Source: DATLLJ01 sp035537875 (GTDB lineage Bacteria > Acidobacteriota > Vicinamibacteria > Vicinamibacterales > CAVVIG01). From it: a DNA stretch of 64,000 nucleotides. The first letter of the stretch is position 1. Every line of letters starts with the position of its first letter. Location of the stretch: the NCBI GenBank assembly GCA_035537875.1, contig DATLLJ010000103.1:34891-98890 (forward strand). The letters are read 5' to 3'. A program made the position numbers and the translations under genes. Under the pieces are notes generated by a model, which was given only the letters and a program-made list of their open reading frames with translations, was not told the DNA's origin and searched no databases. Positions 8,243 to 15,894 of this stretch are shown here, in pieces.

Positions 8243-9163
8243 TCATCTGACCGCCTCGCGCGTATCTCTCGACGAGGGGCGCTCGAAACGAAACAGGTTG
8301 GCGATGCTGCGGTGCGGATTCAGGAGGACCCGGAGCACGCGCGCGCGGGTAGGGCCTCCGCTTCCCTCCAGCTGCTTGATGACCGTCTTGTCAAGGTAGT
8401 CTTCCAGGAGGATCATGCCGAAACCGGCGAGCGGCGTGACGACCAGGTCGATGTAACCCATCGTTCCGGGGTCGTACCCCACATTACCAATTCCCGCTTC
8501 ACCCCAGGGAGCGAGCTCGTAACTGGTGCTGTACATCGCCGCCCAACCGAGCGCCTTGAAGCGGCTTTTCCAGTATCGCGCGTTTTCCGGATCCCACTCG
8601 AGCGCGGCACCGCTCGGATCGTTCTGAATCTGGATGTAGCCTGTAATGCCCCCCATCATCGGGTGGCCGACATAATTCGTGATGATTGGATTGCCGTCAT
8701 TCCATCCGCTCAAACCGGACAGCGACTCGGCATAGTCCCTCCAGAACGGCCCCTCGAGGTGCATGCGCGTTTTCGCCTGCAACATCCTCAGGGTGTGCTG
8801 TGTGACGAGGAGCAGGCCCGACTGCCCCAGCGCACCTTGCCAGTTGAAGCCTTCCTGAACGCTGTCAGCTGGAGTCGTGAGCACGGCTGTCGCAGGTATC
8901 GCAAAGGGCTGACAGAAGCGATGGCACCCCGCGAGAAACGAGGATTCAGACGGCGCCGCGGATACGGTGACGACGAGCATCCATGAGCACAGCAGCGAGG
9001 CAGACAGTCTCACGACCTTGCTGAGCTGTAGCAATCGGCGCGCCGTCGAGTCTTCTCGAAACGTACGCAAATCCACGGCCGAGCTCTTGACGTGCCGTGA
9101 CGTCTGCGCTACAAATCGATCCGGCGCGGAAGCCACCGGCATCCGTTGTCCGCCATCCTTCAC
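8243..9163 (-). CDS. Conserved hypothetical protein, probably exported or membrane-anchored
   Basis: I do not recognise a named domain. The GTG start at 9163 has an AAGGAG site eight bases upstream. A hydrophobic segment (LSASLLCSWMLVVTVSAAPS) at about residues 53-72 looks like a late signal or anchor. The rest is rich in Trp, Gly and Tyr (GFNWQGALGQSGLLLVTQH, ITNYVGHPMMGGITGYIQIQ, GWAAMYSTSYELAPWGEAG), with a possible membrane hairpin near MGYIDLVVTPLAGFGMILLE. This suggests an envelope protein. It lies alone between the radical-SAM gene and glgP. Confidence 0.65.
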   Translation of the reverse strand: MKDGGQRMPVASAPDRFVAQTSRHVKSSAVDLRTFREDSTARRLLQLSKVVRLSASLLCSWMLVVTVSAAPSESSFLAGCHRFCQPFAIPATAVLTTPADSVQEGFNWQGALGQSGLLLVTQHTLRMLQAKTRMHLEGPFWRDYAESLSGLSGWNDGNPIITNYVGHPMMGGITGYIQIQNDPSGAALEWDPENARYWKSRFKALGWAAMYSTSYELAPWGEAGIGNVGYDPGTMGYIDLVVTPLAGFGMILLEDYLDKTVIKQLEGSGGPTRARVLRVLLNPHRSIANLFRFERPSSRDTREAVR

Positions 9164-9445
9164 GTGCTATCTCCTTCGGCCGCGACGAGCAACAGTCATC
9201 CGCCTACATTCTTGTCGATTTGGCCCGCCCGGTTGCCGATTTCGACATCCTCCACCCTCACCGCGGTGATCGCACCGTTCGTGGTAGCAGTGTGAACTGG
9301 AACGACATACCTGGCTGGTTCCAGTGGCGCTCCGCGCAGGAAGAGGCCTCGAATCAGGCGGCGGTCGCGCTCGCAATCTGGGGCACGACGACGTCTGCCG
9401 CTGGACTGACTGAGAGACGAACCGACAGGCTGCTGGGTGGAATGC

Positions 9446-11962
9446 ATGCTCGCTGACAGAACTGTCCGCCATTTCCCGGAACCGCTGGAGCGTTTATCCA
9501 CCCTCGCGCTCGACCTGCACTGGGCGTGGAATCACGCGGGCGATGCGGTCTGGAGGAAGCTCGACCCCAAGCTCTGGGAGCAAACGCTGAATCCGTGGCT
9601 TCTGCTCCAATACGTCCCAACCGAACGACTCGAGCGTCTCGCCACCGATCCCGAGTTCCTGAGCGATCTGAAGGCGCTCGAGGAGTCGCGGGAACGCTAT
9701 CGTTCCGCTCCGGCCTGGCGTCCGCCGGGTTCATCGAGGCTGCCACGCGTGGCCTACTTCAGCATGGAGTTCGGCCTGCACGAAGCGCTGCCTCTCTATG
9801 CGGGCGGGCTGGGCGTCCTCGCGGGTGACTACCTCAAGACCGCCAGCGATCTGGACGTTCCCGTGATCGGCATCGGAATCCTCTGGCAGCAAGGCTATTT
9901 TCGACAGGTGCTCGACGCGAACGGGCGCCAGACCGAGCTCTACCCGTTCAACGAACCTGCCAGCCTGCCGGTGCAATCGGTCATCGGCTCGAACGGAGAA
10001 CGCCTCCGCATCTCGTTGAACTTCCCAGGACGCACGATCCTGCTGCGCGCCTGGCAGGTGACCGTTGGTCGAACGATGCTGTACCTGCTCGACAGCAACG
10101 ACCCGTTCAACGCGCCGGCCGATCGCGGGCTGACGAGCGCTCTCTACGGCGGGACGTCCGACGTCCGTCTCATGCAGGAGATCATTTTGGGCGTCTGCGG
10201 ATGGCGGCTCGTCGAAGCGTTGGAGCTGGACGTCGAGGTTTGTCATCTGAACGAAGGGCATGCCGCGTTCGCGGTCATCGAACGGGCCCGTCACTTCATG
10301 GAGCGGCATGGCGTGACGTTCAAAGAGGCTATCTGGGCCACACGTCCGAGCAACATCTTCACGACTCATACCGCCGTACCCGCCGGGTTCGACACGTTTC
10401 CGGCCGCAGAGGCCGAGAATTATCGGGCGTACCTCAATGAGTACGTGACCGGCCTGGGGCTGTCTTGGACCGACCTGCTCTCGCTCGGACGGCGGAATCC
10501 CGATGATTCCGAGGAGCCGTTCAACATGGCCTGGCTGGCCATGCGCGGGTCTTGCTGGGTCAACGGCGTGAGTCGTCTGCACGGCGAGGTGAGCCGTCGT
10601 CTTTTTGCCGGGGTGTTTCCTGGCTGGCCCGAGTCTCAGATTCCGGTGACGCACGTGACCAACGGCGTCCATGTGCCGTCCTGGGACTCTCCGTGGACCG
10701 ATGAACTGTGGACCCGAGCGGCCGGCAAAGAGCGGTGGCGGGGCGACGTCTCGGCGCTCGCGGCGAACGTGCTGCGCCTGTCGGACGAGGAGTTGTGGCA
10801 GGTTCTTGTCCGCGAGCGCCGCGATCTGGTGCAGTACGCACGTGAGCGGCTGCTGCGCAAGCTGGCGAGACATGGCGGCCTCGAGAGCGCCGAGCGCACC
10901 GCGCAGGAAGCGCTGCGCAACGACGTGCTGACGTTGGGGTTTGCCAGGCGATTCGCCAGCTACAAGCGCCCGAATCTCCTGCTTGCCGACCCGGAACGGC
11001 TGCTCCGTCTGCTGACCAGCACCAAACGACCGGTGCAACTCATAGTCGCGGGCAAGGCGCATCCCGAGGACGCCGAGGGCAAGCGACTGATCCAGGAGTG
11101 GACGCGATTCGCGGCTCGACCCGAAGCCCGGCCCCACGTCGTCTTCCTCGACGACTACGACATGCGCCTCGCGATGGAGCTCGTACAGGGCGTCGATGTC
11201 TGGATCAACACGCCGCGGCGTCCCTGGGAGGCGAGCGGAACCAGTGGGATGAAGGTCCTCGTGAACGGCGGGCTCAATCTGTCGACCCTCGATGGCTGGT
11301 GGGCCGAGGCTTATCGTCCAGACTGTGGCTGGGCCGTCGGTGATTCAGTCGGGCCTGGAAACAGCGACGGCGACGCGCGCGAAGCGATTCAGCTCTATAC
11401 GCTCCTCGAAGAAGAAGTCGTTCCCTGCTTCTACGACCGTGACGGCCAAGGGCTGCCGCGCCAATGGATCGCACGGATGCGTACCAGCATGGCGTCGCTC
11501 GCGCCTCGCTTCAGCAGCGTGCGAATGCTTCAGGAATACATCGTTCGTGCCTACATACCGGGCGCGTCGGCCTCGCAGCGACGTAGCGATCGTTCGAGTC
11601 TCGTCGCACGCGAACTCGAGGCCTGGGCGCGGCACCTCGAGCAGCACTGGTCGGATATCCGGCTCGGCAGTGTCACCAGTACTGCTAACGGCGGGTGGCT
11701 TTCCGTGTCGATCCCGGTTCAGTTGGGCAAAATCGATCCAGGCTCCGTGCGGGTCGAACTCTATGCCGACCCGCTCCAGACTCATGAACCTGTTGTCGAA
11801 GAGATGACACCGGTCCCAGGCCGGGACGCATCAGAATTGCTCTACCGCGCGACATTCGAGACGACGCGTCCCGCGTCACACTTCACGCCGCGTGTCGTCC
11901 CGTTCCACCCCGAGGCTCAAGTCCCAGTCGAAATATCCCTGATTGCGTGGCCGCACAACTGA
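9446..11962 (+). CDS. glgP: Alpha-glucan (glycogen) phosphorylase
   Basis: The 838-residue protein belongs to the GT35 phosphorylases of the form with an N-terminal DUF3417 domain (LSTLALDLHWAWNHAGDAVW). It releases glucose-1-phosphate from glycogen using pyridoxal phosphate. The cofactor lysine sits in EASGTSGMKVLVNGGLNLST near residue 605, and the substrate block YFSMEFGLHEALPLYAGGLG is intact. I chose the ATG at 9446, with GGTGGA just upstream, over an in-frame GTG at 9437. No other glycogen gene is next to it. It converges on the MocA-like gene with 19 bases between the stops. Confidence 0.93.
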   Translation: MLADRTVRHFPEPLERLSTLALDLHWAWNHAGDAVWRKLDPKLWEQTLNPWLLLQYVPTERLERLATDPEFLSDLKALEESRERYRSAPAWRPPGSSRLPRVAYFSMEFGLHEALPLYAGGLGVLAGDYLKTASDLDVPVIGIGILWQQGYFRQVLDANGRQTELYPFNEPASLPVQSVIGSNGERLRISLNFPGRTILLRAWQVTVGRTMLYLLDSNDPFNAPADRGLTSALYGGTSDVRLMQEIILGVCGWRLVEALELDVEVCHLNEGHAAFAVIERARHFMERHGVTFKEAIWATRPSNIFTTHTAVPAGFDTFPAAEAENYRAYLNEYVTGLGLSWTDLLSLGRRNPDDSEEPFNMAWLAMRGSCWVNGVSRLHGEVSRRLFAGVFPGWPESQIPVTHVTNGVHVPSWDSPWTDELWTRAAGKERWRGDVSALAANVLRLSDEELWQVLVRERRDLVQYARERLLRKLARHGGLESAERTAQEALRNDVLTLGFARRFASYKRPNLLLADPERLLRLLTSTKRPVQLIVAGKAHPEDAEGKRLIQEWTRFAARPEARPHVVFLDDYDMRLAMELVQGVDVWINTPRRPWEASGTSGMKVLVNGGLNLSTLDGWWAEAYRPDCGWAVGDSVGPGNSDGDAREAIQLYTLLEEEVVPCFYDRDGQGLPRQWIARMRTSMASLAPRFSSVRMLQEYIVRAYIPGASASQRRSDRSSLVARELEAWARHLEQHWSDIRLGSVTSTANGGWLSVSIPVQLGKIDPGSVRVELYADPLQTHEPVVEEMTPVPGRDASELLYRATFETTRPASHFTPRVVPFHPEAQVPVEISLIAWPHN

Positions 11963-11981
11963 TCGCGGCCTCGCACCAAGA

Positions 11982-12629
11982 TCATGCCTCGTGTTCCCCG
12001 CGTTGTGCGGAGAGGGGCTGGAAGATCTGGAGCGCACGGGTGTAGTCCTCGGGCGTATCAATATCGAAGAACGCGCCCTCGTCGTCCAGCTCGACGTCGC
12101 CTTGCGGCGTGGCGTGGGCTCTGACCACCGGCTTGGCTCCGAGGTGCGGATCGCTTTGGCGCAGCAAATCGAAAAGCGATCGATCGATGAGTAGCGGGTG
12201 ACCGTGCTCTGCACCACGCGTAGGCCGGACGATCCGCGCTCGTGTTTGGTGATATCGATCGACAACAGCGCGAACCGTCCCCGCCGAGACGAACGGCACG
12301 TCCACGAGGGATACCAGCATGGCGGTCACACCGGGCCGATCCACAACGCTCATGCCGGCGAGCAGCGAGGACAGTTGACCACTCGCGTAGTCGGCGTTCT
12401 GCACGAAGCGGGCAGGCACTCCCCGCGCCGCAAAGCTCCTCATGACCGACTCCTGCTCGTGGCCCACGACGATCACCACGTCGTCAACTCCGGCCTCGAG
12501 CAGCGTTTTTACCAGATGAGTGAGGAAGGTGTCACCCGCCGAGCCAATCGGCAAATTCGGTTTCGGCCGGCCCATGCGCACCGAAAGCCCCGCTGCCAAG
12601 ACAATCCCCGGAATCACAACGAGAATCAT
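11982..12629 (-). CDS. MocA/MobA-like nucleotidyltransferase (molybdenum cofactor cytidylyltransferase type)
   Basis: The ATG at 12629 opens a 215-residue protein with the NTP-transferase signature GIVLAAGLSVRMGRPKPNLP. It then has VSLVDVPFVSAGTVR (the conserved D-x-P) and GHPLLIDRSLFDLL. These match MocA-type enzymes that add CMP or GMP to molybdopterin. The moaE and moaD genes 29 kb away fit a molybdoenzyme user, as does fdhE. The open frame extends upstream through low-complexity repeats, which are not protein. No ribosome site is seen; instead the CTGCAATY repeat abuts the start codon. Confidence 0.85.
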   Translation of the reverse strand: MILVVIPGIVLAAGLSVRMGRPKPNLPIGSAGDTFLTHLVKTLLEAGVDDVVIVVGHEQESVMRSFAARGVPARFVQNADYASGQLSSLLAGMSVVDRPGVTAMLVSLVDVPFVSAGTVRAVVDRYHQTRARIVRPTRGAEHGHPLLIDRSLFDLLRQSDPHLGAKPVVRAHATPQGDVELDDEGAFFDIDTPEDYTRALQIFQPLSAQRGEHEA

Positions 12630-12665
12630 ACGATTGCAGGATTGCAGAATTGCAGGATTGCAGGA
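12630..12665 (-). repeat. CTGCAATY tandem repeat in the leader of the MocA-like gene
   Basis: Read on the minus strand, four units of the 8-base motif CTGCAAT followed by C or T run directly into the start codon at 12629. The same unit, also in sense orientation, precedes the zinc-ribbon gene (12755-12815) and the NUDIX gene (52171-52203). Confidence 0.8.
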
Positions 12666-12713
12666 AGGAAAGGAAGGAAGGAAGGAAGGAAGGAAAAGGG
12701 AGGAAAAGGGAGG
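12662..12713. repeat. GGAA-type simple sequence repeat
   Basis: A purine-only tract made of about eight GGAA/GAAG units followed by two copies of an AAAAGGGAGG unit. It sits between two divergent leaders and could be unstable in length. No coding function is seen. Confidence 0.85.
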
Positions 12714-12754
12714 AGCTGGCGAAGTGCCGCTGCTTAACTTCCTAACCCCTTTCT

Positions 12755-12815
12755 GTAATTCTGCAATCCTGCCTTTCCTTCCTGCAATCCTGCAATTCTG
12801 CAATTCTGCAATTTT
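12755..12815 (+). repeat. CTGCAATY repeats upstream of the zinc-ribbon gene
   Basis: About six CTGCAAT or CTGTAAT units, interrupted by a CCTTTCCTTC block that is complementary to the GGAA tract. With the minus-strand copies at 12630-12665 they form an inverted arrangement around the divergent promoter region. The last unit ends about 18 bases before the GTG at 12831. Confidence 0.75.
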
Positions 12816-12830
12816 GGTAAGATCTCCCCC

Positions 12831-13007
12831 GTGGATCTTCACATCCGATGTCAGCGGTGCGGTACAGAAATGGAGCTGCGGGACCCGGCCCCCGGCATGC
12901 CGTGGCCGCCCGATCAATTCTGGGTGTGCCCGCGGTGCGGTCGCCATTTCTGGTCGACGTATCCGACGCCGGCCGCCAAACCCAAGCCCGCCGAATCGCC
13001 CTCCTGA
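12831..13007 (+). CDS. Small zinc-ribbon protein, 58 residues
   Basis: A GTG start at 12831 opens a short frame, VDLHIRCQRCGTEMELRDPA, ending at the TGA at 13005. Two C-x2-C knuckles (CQRC near residue 7 and CPRC near residue 34) are spaced as in a rubredoxin-like or ribosomal-type zinc ribbon. A Pro/Lys tail (TPAAKPKPAESPS) follows. The paired knuckles and lack of low-complexity sequence argue that it is real. It is followed after ten bases by an acidic peptide gene and then a cold-shock gene. The function is unknown; a nucleic-acid-associated role is a guess. Confidence 0.65.
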   Translation: MDLHIRCQRCGTEMELRDPAPGMPWPPDQFWVCPRCGRHFWSTYPTPAAKPKPAESPS

Positions 13008-13017
13008 GTCACATCTC

Positions 13018-13176
13018 ATGTTTCCCATGCAACTCGCTGACGACGTCGAGGACGATTTCGATGAAGATGACGACTTCGACGAAGACGAGGACGAGGGGAG
13101 CGACGAGGAGGAAGACGAGGACGAGGAAGACGACGTCGAGACCTGGCAGGTGGGCATTTCACCTGAATTCTGCTAA
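13018..13176 (+). CDS. Very acidic 52-residue protein
   Basis: ATG at 13018, eleven bases after the zinc-ribbon stop. After MFPMQLADDVE comes a run of Asp and Glu residues over positions 8-42, closing with VETWQVGISPEFC. The codons mix GAC/GAT and GAG/GAA, as expected for a maintained acidic protein rather than a simple repeat. It may be co-transcribed with the zinc ribbon. Possible roles include nucleic-acid mimicry or metal binding, but nothing in the sequence proves one. Confidence 0.5.
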   Translation: MFPMQLADDVEDDFDEDDDFDEDEDEGSDEEEDEDEEDDVETWQVGISPEFC

Positions 13177-13190
13177 AGCTCAGCCCCGGC

Positions 13191-13218
13191 TTGACTTCCC
13201 CCGCTTACCTGCTAGACT
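13191..13218 (+). promoter_or_regulatory. Sigma-70-like promoter for the cold-shock gene
   Basis: TTGACT at 13191-13196 and TAGACT at 13213-13218 are separated by 16 bases. The start codon at 13363 implies a leader of about 140 bases, as is common for cold-shock mRNAs. Confidence 0.55.
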
Positions 13219-13318
13219 GGCGCGAATTTGCCCAGCTCATCAGATGCTGGGACGCCTCGGCCGGCGCGCGTCTCGACAGCGTGGCACCCTTCTCGCGGTC
13301 GCCCGTCACCGGCTGAGT

Positions 13319-13340
13319 CCCCCCGGGTAGGCCGGGGGGG
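13319..13340 (+). promoter_or_regulatory. GC hairpin in the cold-shock leader
   Basis: CCCCCCGG at 13319-13326 pairs perfectly with CCGGGGGG (13332-13339) across a five-base loop, just before the ribosome site at 13349. No T tract follows, so it is more likely a leader structure affecting translation than a terminator. Confidence 0.5.
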
Positions 13341-13362
13341 TTCCGAACGGAGGGCTTCCGTC

Positions 13363-13569
13363 ATGCCAACCGGGACTATCGCTCGGCTCCTCATCGACAA
13401 GGGGTTTGGATTCATTCGCGACGAAGGTGGAATCGAACACTTCTTCCATCGCAGTTCAGTACGGGGTGCGGTGTTTGAATTGTTGCGAGAGGGGCAGAGG
13501 GTGGAATTCACCCCGGAAGAGTCTCAAAAAGGCCCGCGCGCCGGCGATGTCCGGCTCGTCGAAGGCTGA
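13363..13569 (+). CDS. Cold-shock domain protein
   Basis: The 68-residue protein MPTGTIARLLIDKGFGFIRD carries the RNP1 motif (KGFGFI). The second motif is altered to EHFFHRSS, compared with VFVHYS in CspA. Cold-shock proteins bind single-stranded RNA and DNA and loosen secondary structure. The GGAGGG site at 13349 and a long structured leader precede it. A diverged paralogue lies at 14328-14528 on the other strand. The stop is 11 bases from the convergent HAD gene. Confidence 0.92.
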   Translation: MPTGTIARLLIDKGFGFIRDEGGIEHFFHRSSVRGAVFELLREGQRVEFTPEESQKGPRAGDVRLVEG

Positions 13570-13579
13570 CAACCACACT

Positions 13580-14290
13580 TCACGACTCGGCTCGACGGTG
13601 ACCGTCGGGCCGAGCGTCCAGCAGCGCTAGAAACGCCTCGGTATCAGACAAGTCGTGGAAAACCACAGCGGCTCCGCTGTCTTGGAGCTGTTGCGCGCTG
13701 AACGGGCCCGTGGCCACTCCGATGGCACGTGCGCCGCTGGCCAGCGCGCACGCCATGTCGTGCGGTGTGTCGCCGACGACGATCACGTCGTCAGGATCGA
13801 CGGCCGGACCGCCGCGAGATCGCACACGTTCGAGCGCCTTCGGCACAAGATGGTTTCTGTCTTCGGCATCGTCTGCGAATGCGCCGCATCGGAAATAGCG
13901 CCACAAGTCAAAGTGCTCGAGCTTCAACCGCGCGGCCCGCTCGTAGTTGCCGGTCAGAAGGGCGAGATAGGCGTCGTCGCGCTCTGTGAGCGCCTCGAGT
14001 AACGCGCGGACCCCCGGCATGATCGCTTTGCGTGGATGTGGAGGTTCCAGCTCGCGTTCGAGGTGCTGGAGATAGGCGTCGCGAAAGCGCGCGAGGTCGG
14101 CTGGAGCAATCCCGTGACGTTCGGCCGCGGCGGCGAGAATCCACGTGTCGGTGCGCCCGGCCATCGGGATGTCGCGGAACCCGTCGGCGATGTCGAACAG
14201 ATCTTCGAACGCGCGAGCCATCGCACGTTGGCCCGCTCCGCCGGTCAGTACGAGCGTCCCGTCGATATCGAACAGAAGAATCGTAGCCAC
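13580..14290 (-). CDS. HAD-superfamily hydrolase, phosphoglycolate phosphatase-like
   Basis: The 236-residue protein starts MATILLFDIDGTLVLTGG with the nucleophile motif DIDGT (aspartates near residues 8 and 10). Motif II is LALLTGNYE, the conserved lysine lies in the RNHLVPKALER region, and motif IV is VIVVGDTPHDMACA. The helical cap between residues 20 and 95 is of the C1 type seen in Gph and PpaX phosphatases. It should hydrolyse small phosphate monoesters in the cytoplasm; the substrate cannot be read from sequence. It follows the second cold-shock gene on the same strand. Confidence 0.88.
   Translation of the reverse strand: MATILLFDIDGTLVLTGGAGQRAMARAFEDLFDIADGFRDIPMAGRTDTWILAAAAERHGIAPADLARFRDAYLQHLERELEPPHPRKAIMPGVRALLEALTERDDAYLALLTGNYERAARLKLEHFDLWRYFRCGAFADDAEDRNHLVPKALERVRSRGGPAVDPDDVIVVGDTPHDMACALASGARAIGVATGPFSAQQLQDSGAAVVFHDLSDTEAFLALLDARPDGHRRAES
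13586..13614. terminator. Strong bidirectional hairpin between convergent genes
   Basis: CTCGGC-T-CGACGG pairs with CCGTCG-G-GCCGAG across TGA, a 13-pair stem inside the last codons of the HAD gene and 17 bases after the cold-shock stop. It has no T run, so any terminator role is uncertain. Confidence 0.4.
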
Positions 14291-14327
14291 GCCGCGCGTG
14301 ATTGTACGCCGACGGCTGACAGCGAAC

Positions 14328-14528
14328 TCAGCCTTCGCTGCGGACGTTGCCGGCGCGGGGGCCCTTGGCAGACGGCTCCTCCTCGAAGCTGACGCGCTGC
14401 CCCTCGTTCAACTGGTCGAAGCTTCCCTCGACGGAACTACGATGGAAAAACCATTCCTGCCCGCCGTCGTCGCGAATGAACCCAAATCCTCTGTCCCGAA
14501 CGAGTCGTTTGATCGTGCCGGTCGGCAT
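14328..14528 (-). CDS. Cold-shock domain protein (second copy)
   Basis: ATG at 14528, with AAGGAG six bases upstream, opens MPTGTIKRLVRDRGFGFIRD. The 66-residue protein has RNP1 (RGFGFI) and the altered second motif EWFFHRSS, closely similar to the copy at 13363. Both end with a KGPRAG motif, so the two are clearly paralogues. A longer reading from 14546 is possible, but the ribosome site favours 14528. It lies 37 bases upstream of the HAD gene. Confidence 0.92.
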   Translation of the reverse strand: MPTGTIKRLVRDRGFGFIRDDGGQEWFFHRSSVEGSFDQLNEGQRVSFEEEPSAKGPRAGNVRSEG

Positions 14529-14680
14529 CCGAGTCTCCTTGGGCACACGGCGCCCAAAGGGTGAGGATTATCAAGTTTCGTTCCAGTTGGGCCGATTGGA
14601 GTTTTGGCCCAATATGGCGGAGTTTCGGAGGCTCGACCGTCCCAAATGGCAAAAAGCCTGTCCGGACGTGTATGAAATGA

Positions 14681-15415
14681 CTAATTGTGAAAGAGGCGAT
14701 GGAGGAGCGTACTCGGAGGCTCGGCCATCCTGCCCGTCGCCGGCTCGTGGGTTAGCACCCTCGTGGCCACGGCTCGGGCGAACCGCCGGTCCGACGTCGC
14801 TGCGAGGACCGCGCATTTCCGACGTTCGGCAACTCGCCGAATCTCCGTGCCGATGGCCTCGGCGGCGCCAGCCGTCAGCCGGGCGCTGGCATGCTCGAGT
14901 ATCAGCACCGACGGATCGAGCGCGAGCGCTCGCGCAACACGCAGCCTCAGGCGGCCGTCAGCGTCGAGTTCGGAGACGGGACGTGACCAGAGTGCATCGG
15001 GAATCCGCACTTCCTCGGCCAGAAGCCCAGCACGCCGGCGCAACTCGTCAGACGGCGGATCGATGTCGAGCGTCAAGGGCATGGCCAGGTTCTGGATGAC
15101 CGAGAAGGCCTCGAGCAGAACCGCGCGCTCGCTGACGATGCCGAACCGATCGACCATCGCCAGCCAGTCTGCACTTTCGTCGATGGACGCTGTCGTTCTG
15201 CCGAAGACCGTGACGGTGCCGCGATCCGGAAGCGTGGCACCGGTCACCAGGTTGACGAACGTCTCCGCCATGGCCTGGTCCAGTCCCAGCAGCGCGACAC
15301 GTTCCGCTGGGCGAACGAGCAGCTTCTCGATTCGAAGCGGACGCAATCCCTGGTAGTTCTTGGACATGTCCGCGATCTCGACGAGCGGCTCTGGGGTGTC
15401 GGACGGCACGTTCAC
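14681..15415 (-). CDS. ABC-ATPase-like protein with degenerate catalytic motifs
   Basis: The fold is that of an ABC nucleotide-binding domain: VEIADMSKNYQGLRPLRIEK at the N-terminus, ALLGLDQAMAETFVNLVTG at the Walker A position, and RVARALALDPSVLILEHASA at Walker B. The Walker A lysine and serine are absent, the Q-loop glutamine is replaced, the LSGGQ signature has become SELDADG, Walker B ends in LEH instead of DE, and the H-loop histidine is Asp. The protein is therefore unlikely to hydrolyse ATP. Its ATG overlaps the stop of the membrane gene by four bases, so the two are made together. Confidence 0.8.
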   Translation of the reverse strand: MNVPSDTPEPLVEIADMSKNYQGLRPLRIEKLLVRPAERVALLGLDQAMAETFVNLVTGATLPDRGTVTVFGRTTASIDESADWLAMVDRFGIVSERAVLLEAFSVIQNLAMPLTLDIDPPSDELRRRAGLLAEEVRIPDALWSRPVSELDADGRLRLRVARALALDPSVLILEHASARLTAGAAEAIGTEIRRVAERRKCAVLAATSDRRFARAVATRVLTHEPATGRMAEPPSTLLHRLFHN

Positions 15416-15894
15416 GATCCGAGGAGCCGGTTGACTTCGTCGACGATGCGGGACGATTCGGAGAGGGCGGAAATCTCGACCTTCAATGCAACGACATTCG
15501 CGAGAATGGCCGCATATGCGAACAGCTGGTGGACGATCGGCGGAAGAGCTCCCGTATCGACGCTGGCCCCGACGATGGCCGCCGTCATCGTGACGCCCAT
15601 GGCCAGCGTTCCAAACGTGAAGACCGGCTTTCGCGCCAGCGCGATTCGACGATACTGGTCGCCGCTCAGGCTGCCCTCCAGCATGGCATCCTTGACGGCC
15701 TTTCCCTTCCCGATGAGATAGAACATCATCATCGAGTGGGCGAGGAGCAGCACGAGCGTAGAGAAAAACCCGAAGGAGAGGTGAACGGCAAGGTCGCGGC
15801 CTTGAACACCGATGACCGCCGCGCCGATCAGCCCGACCAGGCCGATTGCGACCGCCGTGAGCAGCGCCTGAGCCAGGAGCCGATCATAAGCGAT
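15412..15894 (-). CDS. Small four-helix membrane protein coupled to the degenerate ABC protein
   Basis: The frame encodes four hydrophobic helices: LLTAVAIGLVGLIGAAVIGV, the HLSFGFFSTLVLLLAHSMMM region, FTFGTLAMGVTMTAAIVGAS and LFAYAAILANVVALKVEI. The start is not resolved. The first conventional start, GTG at 15753, would delete helix 1, while the frame upstream has only rare candidates (ATC at 15894, CTG further in). The upstream region overlaps the divergent methyltransferase start. The His and Met residues in helix 2 (AHSMMMF) could bind a metal or haem. No family is recognised. Confidence 0.6.
   Translation of the reverse strand: MAYDRLLAQALLTAVAIGLVGLIGAAVIGVQGRDLAVHLSFGFFSTLVLLLAHSMMMFYLIGKGKAVKDAMLEGSLSGDQYRRIALARKPVFTFGTLAMGVTMTAAIVGASVDTGALPPIVHQLFAYAAILANVVALKVEISALSESSRIVDEVNRLLGS

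Noticed and set aside
12540..12715. GGAA tract as a coding repeat (Lys/Glu/Gly-rich peptide)
   Set aside because: The tract lies between two divergent start regions and its open frames depend only on the absence of stop codons in purine-only sequence.
12630..13157. N-terminal extension of the MocA-like gene rich in serine
   Set aside because: It is the reverse strand of the acidic-peptide gene and the GGAA and CTGCAATY repeats; the NTP-transferase signature begins right after the ATG at 12629.
13586..13614. Classic Rho-independent terminator after the cold-shock gene
   Set aside because: The stem is strong but there is no T run on either strand, so it is listed only as a low-confidence candidate.
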